A stretch of DNA of 64,000 bases from Acidimicrobiia bacterium (GTDB taxonomy: Bacteria; Actinomycetota; Acidimicrobiia; Acidimicrobiales; Poriferisodalaceae). Of this stretch, positions 26,689-36,127 are shown piece by piece. The stretch is from NCBI GenBank assembly GCA_022820505.1, contig JAJEFK010000036.1:1-64000 (forward strand), read 5' to 3'. Below the pieces are notes generated by a model. That model had not been told where the DNA came from. It saw only the letters and a list, made by a program, of their open reading frames with translations, and did not search any database. Both the position numbers and the translations under genes were made by a program. Positions within the stretch are counted from its first letter, which is position 1. Each line of letters begins with the position of its first letter.

Positions 26689-26835
26689 GGCATGCACTCC
26701 CGCTCGATTCGACTCGCCCCCGAACCCTATTGGGGTCAGGCAGCCTCGGGATCGCGCCGTCTGGCAGCAGGTCGTCGGCCCTCGCGGCCAGTTGCCGGCC
26801 TTGCCGCATCCTGACGTGCCGGCTGCGGTCGTCGC

Positions 26836-27698
26836 TCAGGCGGTCAGCAGGGCGGCGGGGATCACGCCGATGCCGTCTCGGCGGCGGTAGGCCTCCCGGC
26901 CGGTGGTGATGACGGCAGCGTCCAGCAGATCGCTGCCGAGGCGATCGGCCAGCCATCTCAGGTGCCGGACGTCCCTGTCACGGACAGTGGCCGACAGCTT
27001 CACTTCAAGGGCTACGACCCGTCCGTCGCGGCGCTCGACGATGAGGTCGGCCTCGTGCTCGCCGCTGTGAGTGCGCAGATGGGCGACGCGAGCTCTGTTC
27101 ACCTGCGCGTACACCCGAACCGACAAGGCAACCAAGGACTCGAACATCGCGCCGAGCAAGGTCCCGTCGCGGGGAATCGCATGATCGGTGGTGCGGCCTT
27201 CGAGCAGGCCCGTCTCGTCAAGGCCGAGACACCGCAGCGCCAAGGCAGGATCGGCCAGATGGTGCTTCGGCGCTGACGCCAGGCGGCGAAGCCGATTGCG
27301 GGTCGGCAACCACGCTGGCATCTCTTCGATCAACCACAGCTGCTCGATCGCTCGCTCGGCGCCGCCGAGCCGGTCAGCAGAAAGCTCGACTGCTTGGCCC
27401 TGTCGTCGACATGGCGTCGAACAAGGTCCCACGACGCCGGGTACCGCTGCCACTCGTCGATGAGCACGGGCGGTTCGCCTTCCACCAGTCGCGACGGGTT
27501 GCCGAACGCGATCTCCAACTGCTGCTCGTCATCGAGTCGATGCACTGTGCGCGCACGGCGGAGCGCTGTTGCGGTCTTGCCGACCGCGCGTGGTCCCTCG
27601 AGTGAGATGGCAGGCAAGCCCGGCAGCAGTTCATCGAGTTCCAAGTCGACGATTCGCGGAATGTATGGCTGTTCGCCGATATCGTTCACAGTCTGCAA
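26836..27698 (-). pseudogene. DUF4143-type ATPase broken by an internal deletion
   Basis: The 5' part (27698 to about 27350) encodes a normal N-terminus: Walker A LEGPRAVGKTATALRRA, Walker B PPVLIDEWQRYPASWD and SFLLTGSA. It then runs out of frame to a stop (SERSSSCG). The 3' part, in another frame, resumes with ERAIEQLWLIEEMPAWLP and the DUF4143 end (HEADLIVERRDGRVVALEVKLSA). Relatives have roughly 150-180 residues between these two points, so a segment is missing and the join is out of phase. The junction is near 27365-27380. The gene is very probably inactive. Confidence 0.8.
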
Positions 27699-28278
27699 GT
27701 TTATGATCTCGACGGCGAGTATTTGTCGATTTCGACGCCCTAAAATTTACTTTTCGACGGCTTGAACTTGCATGAATCGACGGACACAATGAGACGGGTG
27801 CAGAAGTGCCGTCGGGCTGTCGTCCTCACGAGATCCACCGACTTCCTTACCGAGGCCGACGGCGAGGGCGGGGATCGGCCGTCATGTGCGATTGGGGCAG
27901 CCTCAGTTGTGCAGTGCTGCGGCTGTCTGCGAAAGTGGCCGTGACCGTCCTGTGGGTTTGCTCATGAGATAGCTGCGAGTTTGCACAGTAGCGAACTGCG
28001 GAAATGATCAGTAGCGCTAGCCGGGCATGGAACTCTCCGAACCGTGTTCTTGTTGCACGAACTGCCGGCCTGGTCACGAAACCTCTCGTCCCGCACGACC
28101 TCGCGCCCCATCGGCTGCCTGTGGTCAGACTGACCCCCTCCCTGCCAGCCCTTGCCCTCAAATTACGTCGCATCGCTATCCGCGCTTTTGTCGGTGCCCT
28201 ACCGGTGAAATTGTCCTCCTAACATGCTGCCGCGCGGACAGACCGCTGGCTGGCAGGCTGTCTGGTGTGAGTGTGCGG
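27699..28278. other. 580-base stretch without a recognisable gene
   Basis: The first 80 bases, next to the broken ATPase, are A/T-rich with repeated TCGA (e.g. ATTTGTCGATTTCGACG) and resemble the promoter zone of the ATPase at 20665. The rest contains only short frames without family features. The promoter of the binding-protein gene at 28279 must lie in its right half, but I cannot point to it. Confidence 0.5.
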
Positions 28279-29460
28279 ATGGCTTCTGCTGGACGCGGCC
28301 GGCGGTTCGCACGAGGCAACCGGGGTGAGGTCGGTGCGGCCGGTGTAACGGCACGGCGGCTGCGCTTGCGGGCTGCGGCTGTGCTGATGGGTGTTGCGGT
28401 GGCGGCTGTCGGCTGCGCTGGTACTGAGACCGATGAGGATTCGGGTTCGGCTGCGGCGGCATCGAATGTGCGCACGGTCAGCTTGGCGTTCTATGCGCAT
28501 TACGCGCCGGTCAGCAGCTCGCTGGACCCACGGGCCGGCACTGCGGGCTTCGACCTGCATGCGGGGTACGAAGCCGATCTGCTCGACGCCGTCGAGGCGA
28601 TGCCGGGCATCGGGGTGACGTTCCTGCGTCACGGCGTCGACGACTGGGACGGGATCTGGCTGCTGCCCGCAGCCGAGGGCATCGACATGGCGTGCGGCGG
28701 CATCACCATCGACGCTGGGCGCACCCGCGACTCCGACGGGGAAGTCGCCGTGCGGTTCACCGACGGTCACATCGAGTTCCGCCAGTCGCTGCTGGTGCGT
28801 GCCGCCGACGCGGCTCGGCTCGACGCCTACGACGCGCTGAGCGGCGACGACACCGTCAGTGTGCAGACCGCCACCACTGGCGAGTCGCGGCTGCTGCAGC
28901 TCATCGGGGTTGCCGACGACGACGGGCGGCTCGCCGCGGGAACGACCGTTGTCATCGACGCTGAAGGCGGCGGTGCTGGCTCGTCGGTCGTGGAGGCAAC
29001 TGCCGGCAGCGATCTGCGGATCAACCCGGGCGGCGCGTCGGCTGGACTGGACGGCAGAGTCCGGCTGATCCCCGCCGACCCTTCCAAGCCCGAAGTGGTG
29101 TATCTCGACCGGCTGCGGTCACCCGGCCTCGACACCGCAGACACCTCCGAGTCCCAGCTCGATGCCTTGCGCAACGGCACGGTCGATGCCATAGCCCAGG
29201 GCATCGTGGAGACCACGGCCGCCGCTGCTGCCTACGGCGACGAATTCGTCGTCAGCGTGGTCGACGAGCAAGTCGAGACCGGCGGCTGCACCGTCGACGC
29301 CGACGACACCGACCTCGCAGACCGAATGAACACAGCGCTGGAGCGGCTCACCGACTACGGCGAGATCGGCTTCGAAGAATGGGCCGACAACGCCGACGTG
29401 TTCATCGAGCGTGCCGCCTCATGGGCCGAATCTGCGCCAGCATCCCCAACCGACGGGTGA
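28279..29460 (+). CDS. Family-3-type solute-binding lipoprotein (orphan)
   Basis: About 393 residues from ATG 28279; GTG at 28267 or 28273 are alternatives, and the long frame upstream to 28027 has no family features. A basic n-region and hydrophobic stretch end in a lipobox, VAAVGC, so the mature protein would be lipid-anchored. The layout fits polar amino-acid binding proteins: FDLHAGYEADLLDAVEAM, GITIDAGRTRDSDGEVAVRFTDGHIEFRQSLLVR, LDALRNGTVDAIAQGI, and a final region with a disulfide-capable Cys (GGCTVDADD) and LTDYGEIGFEEWAD. No permease or ATPase gene is adjacent, so its transporter must lie elsewhere or it has a sensing role. A 26-bp piece of it is repeated at 19685. Confidence 0.75.
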   Translation: MASAGRGRRFARGNRGEVGAAGVTARRLRLRAAAVLMGVAVAAVGCAGTETDEDSGSAAAASNVRTVSLAFYAHYAPVSSSLDPRAGTAGFDLHAGYEADLLDAVEAMPGIGVTFLRHGVDDWDGIWLLPAAEGIDMACGGITIDAGRTRDSDGEVAVRFTDGHIEFRQSLLVRAADAARLDAYDALSGDDTVSVQTATTGESRLLQLIGVADDDGRLAAGTTVVIDAEGGGAGSSVVEATAGSDLRINPGGASAGLDGRVRLIPADPSKPEVVYLDRLRSPGLDTADTSESQLDALRNGTVDAIAQGIVETTAAAAAYGDEFVVSVVDEQVETGGCTVDADDTDLADRMNTALERLTDYGEIGFEEWADNADVFIERAASWAESAPASPTDG

Positions 29461-29513
29461 TCGACAGCGTTCATGCGTTCAAACCGGTCAGCAAATTGCG
29501 AAACCGGCTGGGT

Positions 29514-29804
29514 TCAGGCGGTGAGCTGGTCCAGCTTGCTGGCGATTCCCTCCAAGAGTTCGCGATGGCCGCTCAGTGCTTCGCTCGTGCCACGCTGCGA
29601 CTCCTCCAGCCGAAGCTGCGACTCCTCCAACCGGCCGAGCCGCTCATTCGTCTCAACCTGCGACTCCTCCAGCCGGCCGAGCCGCTCATTCGTCTCGGTC
29701 TGCGACTCCTCGATCCGCTGCAGCGACTTGCGATGCACCGCAAATGTCTCGTCGAGCATCTCGCCGACGGATGGCATTCCTTCCGGCAACGACTCTTCAT
29801 CCAT
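29514..29804 (-). CDS. Small coiled-coil protein with a 14-residue repeat
   Basis: A 96-residue protein made almost wholly of helix-forming residues. The core contains tandem repeats of ETNERLGRLEESQ (two and a half copies, about residues 36-70), flanked by related helices (FAVHRKSLQRIEESQ, and LSGHRELLEGIASKLDQL). The repeats are also visible in the DNA (about 29600-29720). The 14-residue period equals two heptads, so a parallel coiled coil is expected. It has no membrane segment or Cys. It is in line with, and 82 bases downstream of, the soxG stop, but nothing else links it to sarcosine oxidase. Confidence 0.6.
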   Translation of the reverse strand: MDEESLPEGMPSVGEMLDETFAVHRKSLQRIEESQTETNERLGRLEESQVETNERLGRLEESQLRLEESQRGTSEALSGHRELLEGIASKLDQLTA

Positions 29805-29886
29805 GAGCCGAGCGTAGCTGTGACCTACGCAACCGATGCAACTGATTTACTGCGCCCCGGGGTCTGGCCCCCGAGACCGGTGTATT

Positions 29887-30498
29887 TCAGGCCGCGGAAT
29901 GCGAGTGCGACGCTGCGGCGACCGACAGGCCGAATTCGTTGCCGGCGTCGATCAGCGCGTCGAAGAGGTACTGGCCGAAAGATCGGTCGCAGAAGATCAG
30001 GTAGGAGCGGACCCCGTCACGGTCATTGCGGGCGATGTCGCACGTGACCAGGGCCACTGAGGCCGAGACCACGGCACCGTCGGGCGTCATATGGTCGCTC
30101 CAGTCGAGGCCGCACACCTTCTCGAGCATGCGCGCAGCGCTGGTGCCGGTCACCCGGAACAGTGCCCGACCTTGGGTCCAGTCCAGCGCGGAGCAGAACT
30201 CCTGCTCTTCGATCCCGTCGAGGCCGGCGACTGCCGCGGCCACGTCAGAAGCGGTGCCCACGACGATCCACTCACCGGGACGGGAACCCAGCACGAGTGC
30301 CCCACCGGGTGCCACCAGCGAGGTTCCGAACGGCGCGCCGAGCAGGTCGGCCGTGGGTCCTTCGGCGCCGGCGCGTACGAGCCACTTGGTGACGGCGCTC
30401 TCATCGGACAGCGTCAGATCACCGGCTCTCGAAGCCGGATAGCTGCGCACCACCGGGCTCTCGAAGGCCGGGCCTTGGGGCGATGCGCTCTCAGCCAC
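29887..30498 (-). CDS. soxG: Sarcosine oxidase gamma subunit
   Basis: A 203-residue protein at the end of the sox operon; its start lies eight bases inside the soxA 3' end. It has the GcvT-like fold of the gamma subunit, e.g. LGAPFGTSLVAPGGALVLGSRPGEWIVVG, the segment ALDWTQGRALFRVTGTSAARMLEKVCGLDW and the final VRSYLIFCDRSFGQYLFDALIDAGNEFGL. In the heterotetrameric enzyme this subunit is structural. The order beta-delta-alpha-gamma is the one known from other bacteria. Confidence 0.92.
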   Translation of the reverse strand: MAESASPQGPAFESPVVRSYPASRAGDLTLSDESAVTKWLVRAGAEGPTADLLGAPFGTSLVAPGGALVLGSRPGEWIVVGTASDVAAAVAGLDGIEEQEFCSALDWTQGRALFRVTGTSAARMLEKVCGLDWSDHMTPDGAVVSASVALVTCDIARNDRDGVRSYLIFCDRSFGQYLFDALIDAGNEFGLSVAAASHSHSAA

Positions 30499-33334
30499 GG
30501 AGACGCTCCCCCGCCGGATCGAAGTGGGCGTGGTGGTCGATCACCGTCGCGCCGATGCGCTCGCCCGACTCCAGCAGCACCGTCACCTTCGTGCCGCCGG
30601 CGGCCAGGTCGGCCTCGACCTGGCCGAGACAGATCGACCGGTTCAGCGTCGGCGAGTAGCGCGAGGAGGTGATCCGGCCCAGGATCTCGTTGGTATCGCC
30701 CCGCACGATCTGCGCGGCCTCTTCAGGCACCACGTCGGGATCGTCGGGCTGGATGGCCACGACCATCGGGAGCGACCGGTCGGCCGCCCAGGCCAGCTCT
30801 GGCTTGCCGGCGAAATCGTCCTTGTCGAGCTTGATCAGCGACCCCAAGCCGGTGCTGGGTCCCAGTGTCAGCCCGTCGGTGTCCTGGCCCACGATGAAGT
30901 GCCCCTTCTCGAGGCGCATGACGCGCTGGCCTTCCAGGCCGAACGGTCCCACGCCGAGATCGCTGCCGGCTTCCATGAGGGCTTCCCAGACATGCAGGCC
31001 GTGACCTGCAGGCACGTGCAGCTCGAACGACAGCTCGCCGGTGAAGCCGATCCGCCACATGAAGCAGCCCGCCACGCCCGCCACCGTGGCTTCTCGGACG
31101 GTCATGTACGGGAATGCCTCGGCGTCGAGGTCGACGCCCTCGCAGACCCCGCTCATGAGCTCGCGAGACTTGGGCCCCGCCACGTTGATGCTGGCGTACG
31201 CCGTGGTGACCGGGGTGACGTGCACCTGCCAGTCCGGGCGCTCGGTCTGGAGCCAGTTCTCCACCCATTCCCAGACGCCGCCGGCACCCGAGCTGGTGGT
31301 GGACATCATGTAATGGTCCTCGCCGAGGCGACCGGTGACGCCGTCGTCGAGCACCACGCCGTCCTCGGCGCACATCATCCCGTAGCGCACCCGGCCCACG
31401 CCCAGCTTCATCCACTTGTTGACGTAGAGCAGGCTGAGGAGCTTGGGCACGTCGGGGCCGCGCAGGTCGAGCTTGCCCAGCGGGGTGACATCGATGAGCC
31501 CGACGTTCTCGCGGACATTGCGCACCTCGGCTGCAGGGTCGCCGTAGTGATCGGGGCGCAACCACTGGCCGGCCTGGATGATGGAGACGTTGTTGGCCTC
31601 GTGCCAGGGGTGGATAGACGACACCCGCACCGGCTCGAACATCCGCCCGGCGAGCGCACCGAGCGTGAGCGGCGCGTAGGGGGGCCGCCACACGGTGGTG
31701 CCGACCTGGCTGATCGTCTCGCCGCGCGCCTCGGCAATGGCTGCGACGGTGTTGACCGTTTCCAGCTTGCCCTGCGAGGGTCCCATCGTGGCCGTGGTGT
31801 AGCGCTTGGCCAGCTCCACCGAGTCGTAGCCCTCGTGCGCCGCGGCCACCAAGTCCTTGGAGCTGATGTCCTCGGACATGTCCACCATGCCGTGGGTGTC
31901 GGCGCGGTAGAGCTCGGGATGGGGGTCGCGGCCGAGCGGTGCCCGCTCGTCGGGTGCCCAGGCGGGCTCGTCGCCGTCGACCGGCAGTGCCCGAGCGGTG
32001 CGCGACTGCAGGCGATGGCGGACCGCCGCGGCACGGGCTGCGGCGAGGCGTCCTGTGGCGGCGCCATGCTGACGCAGCCCGTCAAGACCGGCGTCGCCGG
32101 CGAGCCCGCCCGTCGCCAGCACATTGCTGGGGGGGTCGGACGGGAAGAACCTGGCTGCGGCGGGGTCATAGACGGGACGGTCGCCTGCCATGTTGAGCAG
32201 CGATGTCGGCGCCGTCCAGCCGGCTGCTACCACGAGCAGATCGGCGCCGATGGAGGCTCCGTCGGCTACGACTGCGTCGACCGCCCGCGACGAGCCGCGG
32301 GTCGAGCTGATGCTGCCCCCGGTGCGACCGTCGATGACGGCAGCGATCTCGGTGCCCACCCGTTCCAAGTCGGCGACCGCAGCGTCTCCTTCGGCATTCG
32401 CACTGAACACCACCGCCCGCTCGCCCGGCTTGACACCCCAGAGGTTCACCAGGCGACGTGCTGCGCCCGAGGTGATGACGCCGGGCCGGTCGTTGCCCTC
32501 GAACACGTAGGGACGCTCGATCAGGCCGGGCGCTGCCACCAGCGTCTTGGCGCGGGCCTTGATGAGACGCTCGACTGCGATCGGGTGGTTGCGCTGGACG
32601 ATGCCGAGCCAGTTGTCCTCATACCGACCGGTCACGGTCGAGTCAGTCAGCACCTCGACATCGGAAGCGTCCAGCGCAGTGCGCAGCTCGGCGAGCGCGG
32701 CCTGATCGGCGGCAGCGCTCGAGTAGCGCAGATGGCCGCCCACGCTGTGCTCATGGGAGACCAGCATCACGCTGGCGCCCGCGCTGCTGGCGGCCAGCGC
32801 CGCCTCGATGCCGGCCGGGCCTGCTCCGGCCACCACCACGTCGGGGTGCGTGTAGCGCTTGTCGTGGTAGGCGTGCGGGGTGTCGAGGTCGATCTTGCCG
32901 CCCGGGGCGAACGTGGCCAGCACCCGCTCGTAGGTCGGCCACAGCCACTGCGGCCGCATGAAGGTCTTGTAGTAGAAGCCGGCCGTCAGGAACCGCCCCA
33001 GGAGGCTGTTCGCCGCCTTGATGTCGCGGTTCAGCGACGGCCACGCATTCTGCGAACGGACGTCCATGCCGCTCTCCAGCAAGCGGTGACCGGCCCGCAC
33101 GTTGGGGTCGTCGCCCACCTGAACCATCAGGTTGGGATCCCAGTAGTCGGCGGTGAGGATGCCCCGGGGCCGGTGGTACTTCATGGAGCGGGAGAAGATC
33201 TGCTCTCCTGCAGCGGCCAGGGCAGAAGCGATCGTGTCGCCCTCGAACCCGCTGAACCGCTTGCCGTTCCAGCGGAAGCGAAGCTTGGCGGCCCGGTCGA
33301 TCACCTCGGTGGGCTGGACGCCCTGCCGGCTCAT
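30491..33334 (-). CDS. soxA: Sarcosine oxidase alpha subunit
   Basis: About 947 residues from ATG 33334; GTG at 33340, nine bases after GAGAGG, or GTG at 33364 are alternatives. The N-terminal ferredoxin-like domain lacks cluster cysteines (FRWNGKRFSGFEGDTIASALAAAG). A dinucleotide-binding domain begins at VVVAGAGPAGIEAALAASSAG. The C-terminal 400 residues are a GcvT-like folate-binding domain (RNVRENVGLIDVTPLGKLDLRG, then GYTG-like IGFTGELSFELHVPAGHG). The enzyme demethylates sarcosine to glycine with O2, giving H2O2 and, with tetrahydrofolate, 5,10-methylene-THF. It is transcribed with soxB and soxD upstream and overlaps soxG. Confidence 0.94.
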   Translation of the reverse strand: MSRQGVQPTEVIDRAAKLRFRWNGKRFSGFEGDTIASALAAAGEQIFSRSMKYHRPRGILTADYWDPNLMVQVGDDPNVRAGHRLLESGMDVRSQNAWPSLNRDIKAANSLLGRFLTAGFYYKTFMRPQWLWPTYERVLATFAPGGKIDLDTPHAYHDKRYTHPDVVVAGAGPAGIEAALAASSAGASVMLVSHEHSVGGHLRYSSAAADQAALAELRTALDASDVEVLTDSTVTGRYEDNWLGIVQRNHPIAVERLIKARAKTLVAAPGLIERPYVFEGNDRPGVITSGAARRLVNLWGVKPGERAVVFSANAEGDAAVADLERVGTEIAAVIDGRTGGSISSTRGSSRAVDAVVADGASIGADLLVVAAGWTAPTSLLNMAGDRPVYDPAAARFFPSDPPSNVLATGGLAGDAGLDGLRQHGAATGRLAAARAAAVRHRLQSRTARALPVDGDEPAWAPDERAPLGRDPHPELYRADTHGMVDMSEDISSKDLVAAAHEGYDSVELAKRYTTATMGPSQGKLETVNTVAAIAEARGETISQVGTTVWRPPYAPLTLGALAGRMFEPVRVSSIHPWHEANNVSIIQAGQWLRPDHYGDPAAEVRNVRENVGLIDVTPLGKLDLRGPDVPKLLSLLYVNKWMKLGVGRVRYGMMCAEDGVVLDDGVTGRLGEDHYMMSTTSSGAGGVWEWVENWLQTERPDWQVHVTPVTTAYASINVAGPKSRELMSGVCEGVDLDAEAFPYMTVREATVAGVAGCFMWRIGFTGELSFELHVPAGHGLHVWEALMEAGSDLGVGPFGLEGQRVMRLEKGHFIVGQDTDGLTLGPSTGLGSLIKLDKDDFAGKPELAWAADRSLPMVVAIQPDDPDVVPEEAAQIVRGDTNEILGRITSSRYSPTLNRSICLGQVEADLAAGGTKVTVLLESGERIGATVIDHHAHFDPAGERLRG

Positions 33335-33418
33335 CGTCACGCCGCGCTGCCTCTCATGCTGCACCGCCTAGCTCGCCGTCGGGCTGGGTGCCCCAGAGAG
33401 CACCGGGCACACACGCAC

Positions 33419-33691
33419 TCATGCTGCGCCGCCTCGCTTGTTGCCGGGCAGGGGCGGATCGCGGAATTCGTTGGTGGCGGTATTGCGCTCGATCGAGAAC
33501 CAGCGGCGGCAGCCCGACGCGCAGTACCAGTTCTCACGCAGCCAGCCCGCCGGGTTGTCGCGCAGGTACAGGTAGGCCCGCCATTCGGCCGGCGAAGCTG
33601 TGTTGGGATCGGGACGGGCGTGCGACTCGCCCCCGTATCGCAGGTCGGTCGAATTGCGTGGACCGCAGTTGGGGCAAGGGACAAGCAACAT
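33419..33691 (-). CDS. soxD: Sarcosine oxidase delta subunit
   Basis: A 90-residue zinc-binding subunit. ATG at 33691 has GGTGGG upstream and begins MLLVPCPNCGPRN. The Cys pairs CPNC near the start and CASGC around residue 64 can form the zinc site. The conserved WYLYLRDNPAGW-type stretch is present (EWRAYLYLRDNPAGWLRENWYCASGCRRWF). It lies 70 bases after the soxB stop and 54 or more bases before soxA, as expected for soxBDAG. Confidence 0.93.
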   Translation of the reverse strand: MLLVPCPNCGPRNSTDLRYGGESHARPDPNTASPAEWRAYLYLRDNPAGWLRENWYCASGCRRWFSIERNTATNEFRDPPLPGNKRGGAA

Positions 33692-33761
33692 CAATGACCC
33701 ACCACTGTCGTATCGGCGCCGGTGGGCCTCATGGCACTCGGGGGAAGCACGAAGCGAGACA

Positions 33762-35072
33762 TCAGTGGCCCACCGACGCTGCACCCTTTTCGCCCACGAG
33801 TTCGCCGTTGTCGAAACGGCTGAGAGCGAAGGCTTCGATCAGCTTGGGCGTGCGGCCCGTGGCTGCGGCCTCGGCCATCTGCTCGCCAGAGACCGGTGCA
33901 GCCTTGAATCCGTAGGTGCCCCAGCCCACATCCACCAGGAAGCCGTCGACGGGTGTGAAGCCCATCACCGGCGAGTAGTCGGGGGTCATGTCGCACAGGC
34001 CTGACCACTGGCGCAGAATCCGCATACGCGAAACGCCGGGCATCAGCTCGAGCACGTGCCCAGCCAGTCCCTCGGTGAACTCCAGCGAACCGCGCACCGA
34101 GTAGTTGGCATAGGGGTCGACCGAGGCGCCGAACACCAGCTCGCCCCGGTCGGTCTGGCTCACGTACACGTGCAGCGAACCCGAGACCACCACCGTGGGC
34201 AGGAACATCTTCACCGGCTCGGTGACGGCGGCCTGCAGGGGGTGGGTGGTGATGGGCAGCCGCACGCCGGCCATGGTCGAGATGAGCGATGCCCACCCGG
34301 CGGTGCAGTTGATGACGATCGGCGTGGAGATGTCGCCGCGATTCGTGCGAACGCCGGTGACCCGGCCCCCGGCGCCCTTGCCGTCGGGACCGTCGCCGCC
34401 CTCGCACAGAATGTCGGTGACCTCGGTCTTCTGGTGCATCTCGACGCCCATGTGGTCCGCCGCCCGGGCGTACCCCCACACCACCGCGTCGTGGCGAACG
34501 ACGCCGCCTGGCGGGTGATACAGCGCGCCCTGGATCGGGTAGCGGGGGTGGTCGGAGGTGTCGAGGCTCGGGCACTCCTTCTTGATCTCGTCGGGGCCGA
34601 TCACGCTCGAGTTGACGCCGCCGAGCTTGTTGACCTCGGCGCGCCAGTGCATCGTGCGCAGGGAGGCGTCGGAGTGCGCCAGCGTCAGGTGGCCGCGTTG
34701 GCTGAACATCACGTTGATGTTCAGCTCCACCGCCATCTGCTCATACAGGTGCACCGACCGGTCGTAGAAGGCCACCCCTTCAGGGGTGAGATAGTTGGAG
34801 CGCACGATGGCCGTGTTGCGCCCCGAGCCGCCGCTGCCCAGGTAGGCCTTGTCGAGCACGGCCACGTTGGTCATGCCGTGGTTGCGGGCCAGGTAGTAGG
34901 CGGTGGCCAAGCCGTGCACGCCGCCGCCGATCACCACGGCGTCGTAGGACCGTTGCAGATCGCAGTCGCGCCACACCCGCGGCCACGATTGGCCCCGGAG
35001 GCCCTTCCAGGCCAGCGCCGCAGCCGAGTACTTGGGCGGACGCTTCCGCAGCCGGCCCGCAAGTCCTGCCAT
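33762..35072 (-). CDS. soxB: Sarcosine oxidase beta subunit
   Basis: A 436-residue FAD/FMN-carrying catalytic subunit of the heterotetramer. ATG at 35072 is used; a frame extension to 35138 runs into the divergent regulator's promoter. It shows the Rossmann motif YDAVVIGGGVHGLATAYYLARNHG, the substrate-side segment LYHPPGGVVRHDAVVWGYARAA with the His region expected to hold covalent FMN, and the C-terminal GWGTYGFKAAPVSGEQMAE. It is the first gene of the soxBDAG operon and is divergent from a LysR-type regulator. Confidence 0.94.
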   Translation of the reverse strand: MAGLAGRLRKRPPKYSAAALAWKGLRGQSWPRVWRDCDLQRSYDAVVIGGGVHGLATAYYLARNHGMTNVAVLDKAYLGSGGSGRNTAIVRSNYLTPEGVAFYDRSVHLYEQMAVELNINVMFSQRGHLTLAHSDASLRTMHWRAEVNKLGGVNSSVIGPDEIKKECPSLDTSDHPRYPIQGALYHPPGGVVRHDAVVWGYARAADHMGVEMHQKTEVTDILCEGGDGPDGKGAGGRVTGVRTNRGDISTPIVINCTAGWASLISTMAGVRLPITTHPLQAAVTEPVKMFLPTVVVSGSLHVYVSQTDRGELVFGASVDPYANYSVRGSLEFTEGLAGHVLELMPGVSRMRILRQWSGLCDMTPDYSPVMGFTPVDGFLVDVGWGTYGFKAAPVSGEQMAEAAATGRTPKLIEAFALSRFDNGELVGEKGAASVGH

Positions 35073-35118
35073 TGCTCTGCAGGCTAAGCACCCCGCTCGG
35101 TGACGAGAAGTATCAGTT

Positions 35119-35137
35119 TGCAAATAATTCAGATGCA
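35119..35137. promoter_or_regulatory. Candidate LysR-type operator between soxB and its regulator
   Basis: TGCA (35119-35122) and TGCA (35134-35137) are separated by 11 A/T-rich bases (AATAATTCAG core). This fits the T-N11-A interrupted dyad bound by LysR proteins. It lies in the 96-base divergent region. Confidence 0.5.
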
Positions 35138-35168
35138 CTGCCTCTCAATCGCTTCTACGCTGTGCGGC

Positions 35169-36065
35169 GTGAACCTGCAGCGCCTGCGCTACTTCGTCAC
35201 GGTGGCCGATGAGCTGCACTTCGGCCGGGCCGCGCAGCGACTGCACATGTCCCAGCCGCCGCTGAGCCAGCAGATCCGGCAGCTCGAGCGCGAGCTCGAC
35301 ACCGCACTGTTCGACCGCAGCACCCGGCGGGTCACGCTCACCGAAGCCGGACGGTTCCTCTATCCCGAAGCGCTTCGACTGCTGGCGGCCGCGGACGGCG
35401 TGGAGCGCCTCATGTCGCAGCGCCGCGAAGGTCACACGGGCACGCTGCGGGTCGGCTTCGTCGACTCGGCTGCCTACGAGGTGATGCCGCGCGTGCTGGC
35501 CGAGTACCGCCGGCGACGGCCCCGGGTCGACTTCGAGCTGCACACGCTGAGCTCCGACGAACAGGTCAAGGCGCTGCGTGCCGGACGCATCGATCTGGGC
35601 ATCGGCAGGGCCGTCGGCGACGCCGACCAGGTGGAGGCGACCCTGGTGATGAACGAGCGGCTGCTGCTGGCCGCGGGCGGTGCCCACCGGCTGGCCCGGC
35701 AGCGGGCTGCAGCGCTGCGCGATCTGTCCGGCGAGCCGATCATCGGCTTCGACCGGGGAGTGTCGCCCAGCCTCCACGCCGTGCTGGCCGGGATGTTCAG
35801 CGCCCAAGGCGTCGCCTACGACCCCATGATCGAGGCCACCGAGTACACCACCATCCTCGGATTCGTGGCCGCAGGCGAGGGCGTCGCCATCGTGCCCGCG
35901 AGCGTGCAGACGTTCCGGCCGCCAGGCCTGCACTACGTGCCGATCAGCGACGACGCCGCCTCGGTCCCCCTGCTGCTGCTCACCCGCTCCGGCGAACCCC
36001 TGCCGCTGGTCACCCAAGCCCTCGACCTCGTCACCGAGCTCTACGCCCCCCAAGCCGCAGCTTGA
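35169..36065 (+). CDS. LysR-family transcriptional regulator
   Basis: A 298-residue LTTR from GTG 35169, which places MNLQRLRYFVTVADELHFGRAA exactly where the family begins; the longer frame from 35100 is not used. The winged HTH continues with LHMSQPPLSQQIRQLERELDTALFDRSTRRVTLTEAG. The effector domain follows from about residue 90 (LRVGFVDSAAYEVMPRVLAEYRRRRP). It probably controls the divergent sarcosine oxidase operon, and perhaps the downstream binding protein, in response to a methylamine or amino-acid ligand. That role is inferred from position. Confidence 0.92.
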   Translation: MNLQRLRYFVTVADELHFGRAAQRLHMSQPPLSQQIRQLERELDTALFDRSTRRVTLTEAGRFLYPEALRLLAAADGVERLMSQRREGHTGTLRVGFVDSAAYEVMPRVLAEYRRRRPRVDFELHTLSSDEQVKALRAGRIDLGIGRAVGDADQVEATLVMNERLLLAAGGAHRLARQRAAALRDLSGEPIIGFDRGVSPSLHAVLAGMFSAQGVAYDPMIEATEYTTILGFVAAGEGVAIVPASVQTFRPPGLHYVPISDDAASVPLLLLTRSGEPLPLVTQALDLVTELYAPQAAA

Positions 36066-36127
36066 GGATGTCAGCAGTACTCTGACGAATCGATGCCGAA
36101 CGGCTCTGCCGACCAAGGACTGCCTGC

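Noticed and set aside
30524..33697. Open frame of over 1,000 codons on the plus strand
   Set aside because: It is antisense to soxA/soxD, which have clear domains and motifs; high GC leaves the opposite frame open. The translation is rich in R, G, H and V without family features.
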